A stretch of DNA of 14,036 nt from Anaerohalosphaeraceae bacterium (GCA_030671565.1 DAOVIC010000026.1:1-14036); one strand, 5' to 3'; shown: positions 6,820 to 13,633, counted from the stretch's first letter. Made by a program: numbers and translations. The notes: generated from the sequence alone by a model not told the origin.

Positions 6820-7803
6820 GTGAACGAGATAATACGTAAGTTTGGCCAAAAGGTTATAGGAGGACAATTTCTCGACAGAACAGAGGCGGATATGCTTGCT
6901 GCGCTCAGTTGCGAAGAATTGCAGGATGTGCTGTACTTTGCCAACCGAATAAGGATAAAATACTTCGGCAACGAGGTAAGGGTCTGCTCTATTGTCCCCG
7001 GCAGGCTTGGCGGGTGTGATCAGGACTGCGCATTCTGCGCCCAGTCCGTGCGGTATGACACCGAAATCGGCAAATCTGTAACAATCCTAAGCGACGACGA
7101 GATACTTGCCGCCGCGAAAGAAGCCAATGAAAAGGGTGTCCCTTATTTCGGGATAGTTTATTCCGGCAGGGCGATCACTGAGAAGGAACTTTCCAGAATA
7201 GAAAAGCTTATCGCCACGATCAGGTCCGATTACGGGATGGGTGTCTGCGTATCGCTTGGGATAATATCCGCCGATCAGGCAAAGCGTTTGGTCAAGGCCG
7301 GAGCCGAGCGGTACAACCACAACCTTGAAACTTCCGAGAGATACTTTTCGAAGATAGTAACTACCCACGATTATTCCGAAAGGGTCGCAACTATAAAGAC
7401 AGCTCTCGATGCCGGGCTTAAAGTTTGCGGCGGCGGGATATTCGGGATCGGAGAAACCGAAGCCGACCGCCTCGACATGGCATTTCAGCTGCGGGAACTT
7501 GGCGTTGATATGGTTCCGATGAATTTTCTGCACCCGATAGAAGGCACTCCGCTCGGTAATGCTAAAGAGCTTGAGCCGATGGAAATACTGCGGATAATCG
7601 CCATGTACCGATTTATATTGCCCCAGACGAATCTAAAAGTCGCAGGCGGAAGAGTACTGAATCTGCGAGATGTGCAGAGCTGGATATTTTATGCGGGATG
7701 TACGAGTATACTAACCGGCAATTACCTGACAACGGCAGGGCGGTCGGTTGAAGAGGATATGCAAATGCTCAAAGATCTGGGTTTAAAAGTTGGCAGGGAG
7801 TAG
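6820..7803 (+). CDS. bioB: Biotin synthase (radical SAM)
   Basis: Inserts sulfur into dethiobiotin, the last step of biotin synthesis. It has 327 residues, close to the family norm, with GTG start at 6820. The radical-SAM cluster is C66, C70 and C73 in CDQDCAFCAQS. Further family marks are YNHNLET (165-171), VCGGGIFGIGET (202-213), NFLHPIEGTPLGN (235-247), AGGR with R278, and GNYLTTAGR (300-308). Of the residues that hold the [2Fe-2S] cluster in the E. coli enzyme, C143, C203 and R278 are present, but the equivalent of Cys97 appears to be G111. An additional C56 lies ten residues before the CxxxCxxC. No other biotin gene is nearby. rsmD follows after 2 nt, indicating one transcript. Confidence 0.93.
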   Translation: MNEIIRKFGQKVIGGQFLDRTEADMLAALSCEELQDVLYFANRIRIKYFGNEVRVCSIVPGRLGGCDQDCAFCAQSVRYDTEIGKSVTILSDDEILAAAKEANEKGVPYFGIVYSGRAITEKELSRIEKLIATIRSDYGMGVCVSLGIISADQAKRLVKAGAERYNHNLETSERYFSKIVTTHDYSERVATIKTALDAGLKVCGGGIFGIGETEADRLDMAFQLRELGVDMVPMNFLHPIEGTPLGNAKELEPMEILRIIAMYRFILPQTNLKVAGGRVLNLRDVQSWIFYAGCTSILTGNYLTTAGRSVEEDMQMLKDLGLKVGRE

Positions 7804-7805
7804 AG

Positions 7806-8402
7806 ATGCGTATAATTGCCGGTTCCAGACGTGGAATGAATTTGCTTGGTCCTGATACCAGGGATACGCGCCCTATTACCGACCGGGTCAAGGAAGCCTT
7901 ATTCAGCGTCCTTTACAAGTACGACGTGATCGAAGACGGCGTCGTCGGCGATCTTTTTTGTGGGACCGGGTCCATGGGACTTGAGTCAATCTCGCGCGGC
8001 GCAAAGCATGTTACGTTCGTAGAACAAAGCGCAAAGGTGGTCGATATTCTAAAACGCAATATCGAAAAGGCTCGTTTCGGGCAGGAGTCAAAAGTTATTC
8101 GCGGCAATGTCTTTAAAATGGGTGCGCCCGTCGGGCCCGGCGATGACAGGTATGACCTGGTTTTTGTCGATCCGCCTTATGTGATGGCCGAAGATTGCGG
8201 CGAAGGTTCCAAACTCGCAAAACTTCTGGAGTTTTTGTGCGATCAACTTAAAGCCGGAGGGATCGTTAGTGTCCGTGCTCATAAGCGAACGGTTCTTTTG
8301 GATGAGTATGCCGATTTAAAGGTGATCGACCGACGCAACTGGGGGAATATGGGGATTACGCTTTTGCAGCTTACCGGCGTGGGAGGCGAAGATGACGAAT
8401 AA
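7806..8402 (+). CDS. rsmD: 16S rRNA (guanine-N2) methyltransferase RsmD
   Basis: Methylates G966 (E. coli numbering) of 16S rRNA, using SAM, during small-subunit assembly. A 198-residue protein beginning with the family's typical MRIIAGSRRGMNL. The RPITDRVKEALFSVL segment (23-37) matches the conserved RPT-RVREALF region. DLFCGTGSMGLE (49-60) is the SAM-binding motif I, VEQ (72-74) binds the ribose, and DPPY (122-125) is the catalytic motif IV. AGGGAG lies 5 nt before the ATG, only 2 nt after the bioB stop. Its last 11 nt overlap the next gene, whose ribosome-binding site (GGGAGG) is inside it. The bioB-rsmD-cca cluster is therefore probably translated from one mRNA with coupling. Confidence 0.94.
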   Translation: MRIIAGSRRGMNLLGPDTRDTRPITDRVKEALFSVLYKYDVIEDGVVGDLFCGTGSMGLESISRGAKHVTFVEQSAKVVDILKRNIEKARFGQESKVIRGNVFKMGAPVGPGDDRYDLVFVDPPYVMAEDCGEGSKLAKLLEFLCDQLKAGGIVSVRAHKRTVLLDEYADLKVIDRRNWGNMGITLLQLTGVGGEDDE

Positions 8403-9594
8403 AGAAGCTGCGATACGGGTGGTAAAGCGGTTGCGTCAGAGCGGCTTTGAGGCGCTGATGGCCGGCGGCTGTGTGCGTGATATGCTGTTGGGACGCATAG
8501 CGAAGGATCATGATGTTGCCACCAGCGCTACGCCCGATGAGATAATCGCCCTGTTTCGGCGGACTCTGAAGATCGGGGCCAAATTCGGGGTAGTTATGGT
8601 ACTTCTGGATTCCCAGCAGATCGAGGTTGCAACTTTCCGCACCGAGAGCGGATATGCCGACGGCAGACATCCCGGTCAGGTTGCTTTTTCTAACGCGAGG
8701 GAGGACGCTCAGCGGCGTGATTTTACGATCAACGGGATGTTTTACGATCCGGTCGATGAGAAGGTTTATGATTATGTCGGGGGGCAGGCGGATATTGACC
8801 GGAAAGTTTTGCGAACCATCGGCGATGCCGGTGACAGGTTTGGTGAGGATTATCTGCGGATGCTGCGTGCGGTGCGGTTTTCGGCGCAGCTTGGATTTGA
8901 GATCGAAGAAGAGACCTGGTGCGGGGTTTGTGAGGGTGCGTCAAATATCACGAAGATAAGCGGCGAGCGGATCGGTATGGAGATCGAGGCGGTTTTGAGC
9001 TGTTCCGGGCGCCGGCGCGGCGTAGAACTGCTTTGCAAAAGCGGTCTTGGTGAGGCTATTTTCCCTGATTTTTGCGGAGATAATGCGGGTTTTGGGGTTG
9101 AAGTCGTATCTAATTTGCCGCCGGAGGCAGGTTTCATTGTTTCTCTTGCCGGGATGTTTGCCGGGTTTGCAAGTGAGTTTGGAATTGAAAAGGTAAAAGC
9201 CTTGATGCTTAGCAACGTACAGGAAAATAAGCTTCGGTTTTTGCTGGAAAACAGGGGTCTTTTGCTGGAGGGGCAAATGCGGCTTGCGGAGCTGAAGGTG
9301 CTGTTGGCGGGTGGGTATTTTGAAGAATTGTTCTTGCTTGAAAAGGCGATCCAGACGGCCAGAGGGGTGATTTCGGAGGGTTTGGACATTATTGCCGATC
9401 GCGCAAAGGAGTTGGAAGGAGTTGATATTGCTCCGGCGGCTTTACTTAACGGCAATGAGATCATGGAGATGGGAATTGATGCGGGGCCGGGGTTGGGGAA
9501 GATTTGCCGGGCGATGTATCTTGCTCAACTCGATGGGGATATTACGGATAAGGAGCAGGCCAGGCAATGGGTAAAGGATCGGCTGGGTAGCTGA
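8392..9594 (+). CDS. CCA-adding enzyme / poly(A) polymerase family protein
   Basis: A class II nucleotidyltransferase of 400 residues that adds CCA to tRNA 3' ends or A tails to RNA. Nucleotide-binding GGCVRD (25-30) precedes the metal-binding DHD (39-41). RRDFTING (108-115) and YDYVGGQADI (126-135) are conserved family blocks. EDYLRMLRAVRF (152-163) contains the EDxxR template-like motif. The C-terminal arm, with LNGNEIMEMGI (about 354-364) and a final helix, contacts RNA. No HD phosphohydrolase domain is present. Bacterial CCA enzymes and poly(A) polymerases share these motifs, so the exact activity cannot be settled from sequence. The two adjoining tRNA genes lack encoded CCA, which means the genome needs a CCA-adding activity. 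GGGAGG lies 5 nt before the start, inside rsmD. Confidence 0.9.
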   Translation: MTNKEAAIRVVKRLRQSGFEALMAGGCVRDMLLGRIAKDHDVATSATPDEIIALFRRTLKIGAKFGVVMVLLDSQQIEVATFRTESGYADGRHPGQVAFSNAREDAQRRDFTINGMFYDPVDEKVYDYVGGQADIDRKVLRTIGDAGDRFGEDYLRMLRAVRFSAQLGFEIEEETWCGVCEGASNITKISGERIGMEIEAVLSCSGRRRGVELLCKSGLGEAIFPDFCGDNAGFGVEVVSNLPPEAGFIVSLAGMFAGFASEFGIEKVKALMLSNVQENKLRFLLENRGLLLEGQMRLAELKVLLAGGYFEELFLLEKAIQTARGVISEGLDIIADRAKELEGVDIAPAALLNGNEIMEMGIDAGPGLGKICRAMYLAQLDGDITDKEQARQWVKDRLGS

Positions 9595-9603
9595 AAACAT
9601 AAA

Positions 9604-9636
9604 AAAAGCCCGTAAGTTTTTTACCTACAGGCTTTT
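9604..9636. terminator. Bidirectional intrinsic terminator between cca-family gene and tRNAs
   Basis: AAAAGCC (9604-9610) pairs with GGCTTTT (9630-9636). One mismatch further in, GTA pairs with TAC. On the minus strand the stem is followed by seven T, a strong terminator for the tRNA transcript. On the plus strand only four T follow. It sits between convergent units, 9 nt from the gene's stop and 5 nt from tRNA-Ala. Confidence 0.8.
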
Positions 9637-9641
9637 ATCAA

Positions 9642-9714
9642 TGGAGCCTATCGGACTCGAACCGACGACTTCCACACTGCCAGTGTGGCGCTCTCCCAAC
9701 TGAGCTAAGGCCCC
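9642..9714 (-). tRNA. tRNA-Ala (anticodon GGC)
   Basis: A complete 73-nt cloverleaf. The acceptor stem GGGGCCT/AGGCTCC contains the G3-U70 pair, the universal alanine identity element. The anticodon stem CCACA/TGTGG closes loop CTGGCAG, anticodon GGC, reading GCC and GCU. The T loop is TTCGAGT and the discriminator is A73. The next bases are TTG, so CCA is not encoded. Confidence 0.97.
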
Positions 9715-9729
9715 GAAAAATGTAAAGAC

Positions 9730-9803
9730 AGGCGGCGGTGGGATTCGAACCCACGAGTCATGGTTTTGCAAACCAGTGCCTTAGTCCACTTGGCCACGCC
9801 GCC
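9730..9803 (-). tRNA. tRNA-Cys (anticodon GCA)
   Basis: A complete 74-nt cloverleaf. The acceptor stem GGCGGCG/CGCCGCC is perfect and the discriminator is U73, the cysteine identity base. The loop TTGCAAA has anticodon GCA, and the T arm is GTGGG-TTCGAAT-CCCAC. The top anticodon-stem pair (27-43) is a C-U mismatch, which is unusual but tolerable. CCA is not encoded. It lies 15 nt upstream of tRNA-Ala and is probably processed from the same precursor. Confidence 0.97.
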
Positions 9804-9839
9804 GTTGTGTGAGACTTCTTCCTGATTTTGGAAAGTGGT

Positions 9840-9867
9840 ATTATAATTATAAAAGCTCCTTAGGCAA
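9840..9867 (-). promoter_or_regulatory. Promoter of the tRNA-Cys/tRNA-Ala operon
   Basis: On the minus strand TTGCCT (9867-9862), 16-nt spacer, TATAAT (9845-9840). Transcription would start near 9833, about 30 nt before tRNA-Cys. A second overlapping TATAAT lies at 9851-9846. Confidence 0.75.
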
Positions 9868-10771
9868 GCAGTAAATTATTTATTCTTGGCTGAACCCCTA
9901 AGTTTATATTTAACAGTGCTTTATGATATGGGCGTGTGTCCATATAAACAGAAACGCTTGTTAGCGTTTCCGTTCTGTGACCCCATCAATATTGTCTCCG
10001 TGTAACTTTCCTTTTCCTCGTCTGTAAACACAAGTGGAAATCGCAACGGACCTTTTTCATTTGCGAGCCACATAGTAAAATACGTTTGAATGCGCGATTT
10101 AGTGCGAATTTTGGGGACCCTTAAGTATTTGGCAGTTGTTTGCGGGTGTGGAATTAGCGTAAAGTTAGTGGTTATGTTCTATCTGGTTGTGGCGTTATGC
10201 ACGGTCGCGCACAACGGTATTTTTGGTGCATTTTTTTTGCAATTTTTTGCAATGAAGGTTTTTTTGGTATTGCCAAGAGCTGTTTTTTTGCAGAAGGTTT
10301 GTAGAGACAGAATAGGCAGAAGGGGTAAGGCAGAAGGCATAAGTGGTGGATTCGGCTTCGCCGAGACGTTTGGTAAAATGGGTTTTGTAGTTTGAATGTA
10401 AAAAAAAATTAAAAGTGAGTTTTTTCCCTTGTATTTTACAGGCCCGGCTGGTAAATGACAGGTATGAGGGTTGGAGTCTCTAAAAAGCTGTATATATGTA
10501 TAGGTATTATATATGCAGCGTATTAAGGTAGTGCATATTGACATTCTTATTGCACGGAGGTGTTTTTCAAGAAACAAATAAGTTGAAATTTATATTTGTG
10601 ACCGTTTTTTGGGGCTGTTCTTTTCAGGAGCGGGTCATTCGGAGATTATAAAAGGGTGTTCTGAAAAACTGTTCGCCTGCGGCAAAAAAAGCGTTTGCCG
10701 GTAGTTTACGGTACACGCAATGATCAAACTGTAAGTTATTCAGAGCGATCAAAAAAGGAAGGAGATCGATA
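9868..10771. other. 900-bp intergenic region with hairpins, no convincing gene
   Basis: Visible structures: ATATGG/CCATAT (9926-9931 with 9940-9945); GAAACGC/GCGTTTC (9951-9957 with 9964-9970, loop TTGTTA); TTTAC/GTAAA flanking a GC-rich loop near 10434-10457; and CGGCAAA/TTTGCCG (10680-10686 with 10694-10700) in the probable leader of the repeat-protein gene. A dispersed repeat copy lies at 10329-10364. A minus-strand 50-codon ORF (10073-9921) has no ribosome-binding site and spans the GAAACGC hairpin. Longer frames at 10090-10395 (+) and 10577-10179 (-) have poor composition. TTGACA occurs at 10538-10543 but lacks a good -10 partner. I could match none of it to a known riboswitch or small RNA. 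Confidence 0.6.
10329..10364 (+). repeat. Dispersed repeat copy 1 (conserved arm plus hairpin)
   Basis: The arm AAGGCATAAGTGGTGGATTC (10334-10353), preceded by GGCAG, leads into hairpin TCGGC-TTC-GCCGA (10352-10364). Two related copies lie downstream of the repeat-protein gene. Confidence 0.65.
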
Positions 10772-11968
10772 GTGAAAAAATTGCTGGTTTTAGTATTCGT
10801 GATGGGGATGGTTTCAATTGCATCTGCAGATGTTTCAACTGATGTTCTGGCCAATGATGTCGTTGCCACTACTGCTATTGTAGGTGACATAGTTAGTGTT
10901 GTTTTGAGCAATGATACACCTGTGAGTTTCAGTGGCGGCCTTTTTGACATTGTTATTGAAGTGCAATTTGGTACTCATGTTGCAGCCATTTTCACGGCGA
11001 CTTCTACGCCAGCAGTTGACGCTGCTGGTGGTTTCTCTGGCAGTGCTGCTGTTGCAGATGCAGAAGATGTTTCTACTCCAGCAGTTGACGCTGCCGGTGG
11101 TTTTGCTGATAGTGCTGCTGTTGCAGATGCAGAAGATGCTTCTACTCCAGCAGTTGACGCTGCTGGTGGTTTCTCTGACAGTGCTGCTGTTGCAGATGCA
11201 GAAGATGCTTCTACTCCAACAGTTGATGCTGCCGATGGTTTCTCTGGCAGTGCTGCTGTTGCAGATGCAGAAGATGCTTCTATTCCAACAGTTGATGCTG
11301 TCGGTGGTTTCTCTGGCAGTGCTGCTGCTGTAGTCGCAGAAGATGCCTCTACTCCAACAGTTGATGCTGCCGGTGGTTTTGCTGACAGTGCTGCTGTTGT
11401 AGGTGCAGAAGATGCTTCTACTCCAACAGTTGATGCTGCCGATGGTTTCCCTGACAATACTGCTGTTGCAGATGCAGAAGATGCCTCTACTCCAACAGTT
11501 GACGCTGCCGGTGGTTTCCCTGATAGTGCTGCTGCTGTAGGCGCAGAAGATGCTTCTAGTGTCGTTTTGAGTAGCTATGCACCTGAAGCATTTGATGACG
11601 GTCTTTTTGAAATTGCTGTTGAAGCCGCTTCTGACAATTATGCTGCAGCCATTTCCACAGAAGATGGCCCGTTCTCGACAATGGGTTTTTCTCCGCGGGA
11701 TGTATCGGTGACTGCTGGTATTTATAATGACGTTGCTGAGCCAACTGGCGAGTTTGGCGTTTCTGCTGATCCGCTGATAGTTCAGATCAATTTTCCGGTT
11801 AGTAAGACAACACCGGTTGATGCTGCCGGTGGTTTCCCTGACAGTACTGCGGCTGTAAGTGCAAAAGATGCTTATGGCGTTGCGCCCGTTAATCTCACCC
11901 CAGAACCAATGACTTTCGCTCTGCTCCTGTTCGGCTTTGGCGGTATGTTTCTGTGCCGTCGTTGCTAA
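10772..11968 (+). CDS. Secreted repeat protein with PEP-CTERM sorting tail
   Basis: A 398-residue exported protein. GTG 10772 has an excellent AAGGAAGGAG 7 nt upstream. Residues 1-19 are a signal peptide ending in the cleavage motif ASA. Residues 78-261 are eight 23-residue tandem repeats of the type STPAVDAAGGF...AVADAEDA. They are acidic and rich in Ala, Asp and Gly, with no cysteine. A 22-residue degenerate ninth unit lies at 346-367. The array is bracketed by two copies of a module of about 36 residues (SVVLSND...GLFDI at 42-77; SVVLSSY...GLFEI at 263-297). The end is TPEP (376-379), a hydrophobic helix, and CRRC. This is the PEP-CTERM signal that exosortase recognises before transfer to the cell surface. 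The likely role is an extracellular matrix or surface protein (inference). No exosortase gene is in the window. Confidence 0.88.
   Translation: MKKLLVLVFVMGMVSIASADVSTDVLANDVVATTAIVGDIVSVVLSNDTPVSFSGGLFDIVIEVQFGTHVAAIFTATSTPAVDAAGGFSGSAAVADAEDVSTPAVDAAGGFADSAAVADAEDASTPAVDAAGGFSDSAAVADAEDASTPTVDAADGFSGSAAVADAEDASIPTVDAVGGFSGSAAAVVAEDASTPTVDAAGGFADSAAVVGAEDASTPTVDAADGFPDNTAVADAEDASTPTVDAAGGFPDSAAAVGAEDASSVVLSSYAPEAFDDGLFEIAVEAASDNYAAAISTEDGPFSTMGFSPRDVSVTAGIYNDVAEPTGEFGVSADPLIVQINFPVSKTTPVDAAGGFPDSTAAVSAKDAYGVAPVNLTPEPMTFALLLFGFGGMFLCRRC
11003..11554 (+). repeat. Eight in-frame 69-bp tandem repeats
   Basis: Eight head-to-tail units of exactly 69 bp (23 codons) begin at 11003, 11072, 11141, 11210, 11279, 11348, 11417 and 11486. 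The first three use Ala at position 4 (CCA GCA GTT) and the last five Thr (CCA ACA GTT), suggesting block duplication. A decayed unit of 66 bp lies at 11807-11872. High DNA identity between units points to recent slippage or recombination, so copy number may vary between strains. Confidence 0.92.
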
Positions 11969-11977
11969 GATGTCAGA

Positions 11978-12000
11978 AAACTCCGGTTGCATTGGAGTTT
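11978..12000 (+). terminator. Possible terminator of the repeat-protein gene
   Basis: AAACTCC (11978-11984) pairs perfectly with GGAGTTT (11994-12000) around a 9-nt loop, 9 nt after the stop. Only three T close the stem and no U-run follows, so termination is uncertain. Confidence 0.4.
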
Positions 12001-12016
12001 CGATGTGTAATAGAGG

Positions 12017-12051
12017 GGCAAAGGCAAAAGTGGTGGATTCGGCGGAGCTGA
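12017..12051 (+). repeat. Dispersed repeat copy 2
   Basis: GGCAAAGGCAAAAGTGGTGG continues with ATTC (12017-12040) and leads into hairpin TCGGC-GGA-GCTGA (12039-12051), which keeps the 5-bp stem of copy 1 through a G-U pair. The stretch 12060-12120 holds AT-rich degenerate sequence (around GAATAGCCAACACTCAACAC) without coding potential. Confidence 0.6.
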
Positions 12052-12119
12052 GGCTGGGGAAAATAAAAGCGAATAGCCAACACTCAACACGGAATTTCCA
12101 ATGACGAAGTTTAAAGAAA

Positions 12120-12165
12120 GGCAGAAGGCAAAAGGCATAAGTGGTGGATTCCCGATGGATCGGGA
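12120..12165 (+). repeat. Dispersed repeat copy 3
   Basis: The arm AAGGCATAAGTGGTGGATTC (12132-12151) is identical over 20 bp to copy 1. It is preceded by GGCAGAAGGCAA and followed by TCCCGAT-GG-ATCGGGA (12150-12165), a 7-bp perfect inverted repeat in a different sequence from copies 1 and 2. On the minus strand this hairpin lies about 60 bp beyond the stop of the membrane-protein gene. Confidence 0.65.
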
Positions 12166-12226
12166 TGCTGATTTATTAAAAAGATTAATAGTTGACAGAT
12201 GACCTCATAGCAAAGGGGGCAGACAT

Positions 12227-12688
12227 TTAGTTTTTCCCTTCCCTAATTTTTTTGATCCTCAGTGCTTGCTTTATTTTTGCTGGGGGGCGGATTATGTACA
12301 TTAGTGTGGAAAACAGGGCGATGAAGATTGTTGGTATTACGAATATCAGGAAATTTGCTTCCGGGTAAACTATCTTTAGGATGTAATGCATCACAAAAGA
12401 GCCGGGATATGTCAGTTCCGGATCGTATCGCTGTCTTAGAATGTTTTCCAGTATGGTTAATGGGCAAAGTTTTTCAAAGATCGTCAAGACGGCAACATAG
12501 ATAATGCCGGCTAGATGAACGGTTCTGAATATCCATCTGTCAAAGAATGTTTTGGCTTTGGCTTTGGCCGCTCGTAACACGTAGATGGAAACAGAGCAGT
12601 AAACCGTAAGAATGAAACCCCATAGTACAAAGAGTATCCATGCAAAATGGATAAGAACGACTAAATCAGCAAGGATTTTGTATAACAT
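12227..12688 (-). CDS. DUF2784-like integral membrane protein
   Basis: A 153-residue membrane protein from ATG 12688, with only a weak AAAAG in front. Hydrophobic helices lie at about 5-30, 55-72 and 112-134. Conserved-looking features match my memory of the DUF2784 family: the N-terminal LADLVVLIHFAWILFV with His14, HLAG near the second helix, the CPLTILEN motif (75-82), and GSFVMHY (96-102). The function of that family is unknown. The C-terminus is basic (KIKQALRIKKIREGK) and probably cytoplasmic. It follows the HsdR-N-like gene on the same strand after about 90 nt, which contain one 7-bp hairpin, so separate or shared transcription is undecided. Confidence 0.8.
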   Translation of the reverse strand: MLYKILADLVVLIHFAWILFVLWGFILTVYCSVSIYVLRAAKAKAKTFFDRWIFRTVHLAGIIYVAVLTIFEKLCPLTILENILRQRYDPELTYPGSFVMHYILKIVYPEANFLIFVIPTIFIALFSTLMYIIRPPAKIKQALRIKKIREGKN

Positions 12689-12742
12689 TTCTTTTGTTTT
12701 CCAAAGCAGGGCCTAGATAATACCAGTACACGGCTATCCTTG

Positions 12743-12768
12743 GCAGGTCGTATCTCTACAGGACCTGC
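12743..12768 (-). other. Inverted repeat between two minus-strand genes
   Basis: GCAGGTC (12743-12749) pairs with GACCTGC (12762-12768) around a 12-nt loop, 11 nt past the stop of the upstream gene. No T-run follows on either strand, so it may be a weak terminator, an RNA-processing site or a protein-binding dyad. Confidence 0.4.
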
Positions 12769-12778
12769 TTCCGTTTGA

Positions 12779-13609
12779 CTACCCAATATCATTCTTGTCA
12801 GGCTTCTTTTCATTATGATGCGTCCCTGAGGGCTTTGCGAGTTTTTTTGCCTTTTTCTTCTGGCTCTCCTTTTTAGCTTTTTTATAGAATCGACTAATAC
12901 GAGATTGTGCAAATTTTGCATCATCCCCCTCAACAATTTCTCGCTTTAGAATTTCATTTTTAACGATGTTTTCAATTTCCGAGACATCGATACTGACCCC
13001 GTCCGACAACTTTCGTAATTCTCTTCGGATTGAATTAAGGATTATATCATTAAGTATCAACCTACCAATAATAAATCGATTTATGGTTTGTGTTTTTTCA
13101 TGGTATTCATTACGTATATTTTTTGCTAATCCCTCTTTAGCAATGACAAACAATAATTCTTGATCTTTCGCTGTCCTCGCTTTCAATTCCAAAAAATCAA
13201 ATGAACACATCAGATCAGAGCCGATAGGCTTCTCAAATCTAATCTTATAGACTTTCCATTCTATACCATTAGTCAGTATAACCCACTCTATGCCATGGTT
13301 TGCGCCATAATCAAGAGCCTGTTTCATGTGATCATCTTTTAGCTTGATGCCTATCGCTTTGACTTCAATCAGGTATTGAACTTTTTCGTCTATCTTTAAT
13401 GCCAGATCGCAATACGTACTCCCGATTGCAAACTCTCGTGTTATTTCCAGATATTTGTCATACCCGAACACCTCACTAAAAATATCGATCAGTATCGAAA
13501 CCGTATCCGACTCATTGACATCACGGTCTTTCGCAATTTGCAGAACTTTCTGGAATTTGGCAACTGACTTAACAAAACGATCACTTATTTTCTTAGATAC
13601 CTTCGCCAC
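12779..13609 (-). CDS. Orphan HsdR-N-type PD-(D/E)XK protein
   Basis: A 276-residue soluble protein. GTG 13609 is preferred over GTG 13627 because AAGGAG lies 7 nt before it. Residues 55-101 carry the PD-(D/E)XK core seen in the N-terminal domain of type I restriction subunit R: D68 in YCDLALKI, E82-V-K84 in LIEVKAIG, and Q97xxxY101 in QALDYG. EWVILTNGIEWKVYKI (about 107-122) is also typical of this group. Residues 125-230 are helical and not recognised. The end (about 235-276) is lysine-rich and could bind nucleic acid. No helicase motor, HsdM or HsdS is encoded nearby, so it is a stand-alone member. Such proteins are common and mostly uncharacterised. A restriction role is not supported. 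Confidence 0.82.
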   Translation of the reverse strand: MAKVSKKISDRFVKSVAKFQKVLQIAKDRDVNESDTVSILIDIFSEVFGYDKYLEITREFAIGSTYCDLALKIDEKVQYLIEVKAIGIKLKDDHMKQALDYGANHGIEWVILTNGIEWKVYKIRFEKPIGSDLMCSFDFLELKARTAKDQELLFVIAKEGLAKNIRNEYHEKTQTINRFIIGRLILNDIILNSIRRELRKLSDGVSIDVSEIENIVKNEILKREIVEGDDAKFAQSRISRFYKKAKKESQKKKAKKLAKPSGTHHNEKKPDKNDIG

Positions 13610-13633
13610 GGAATTTCTCCTTTTCACATTTCA

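Noticed and set aside
9642..9803. tRNA attachment site for an integrative element
   Set aside because: No integrase gene and no duplicated tRNA 3' end could be seen in the window.
10090..10577. Plus-strand 101-codon and minus-strand 132-codon ORFs in the intergenic region
   Set aside because: No ribosome-binding site, low-complexity composition, and both run through the dispersed repeat.
10640..10771. Cyclic-di-GMP or other known riboswitch in the leader of the repeat-protein gene
   Set aside because: Only one simple hairpin is visible and none of the conserved cores I know (GEMM, cobalamin, SAM, ydaO) can be found.
11003..11554. CRISPR array
   Set aside because: Units are contiguous 69-bp coding repeats with no unique spacers and no cas genes.
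10835..11992. 385-codon minus-strand ORF across the repeat-protein gene
   Set aside because: It is the antisense of 69-bp in-frame repeats, which keep any stop-free frame open. The sense frame has signal peptide, sorting tail and ribosome-binding site.
12661..12936. 91-codon minus-strand ORF between the DUF2784-like and HsdR-N-like genes
   Set aside because: It overlaps both genes in another frame and mirrors the lysine-rich tail of the HsdR-N-like gene.
12779..13609. Restriction-modification or defence island
   Set aside because: No methylase, specificity subunit, motor, toxin or integrase gene is near; neighbours are a DUF2784-like membrane protein and repeats.
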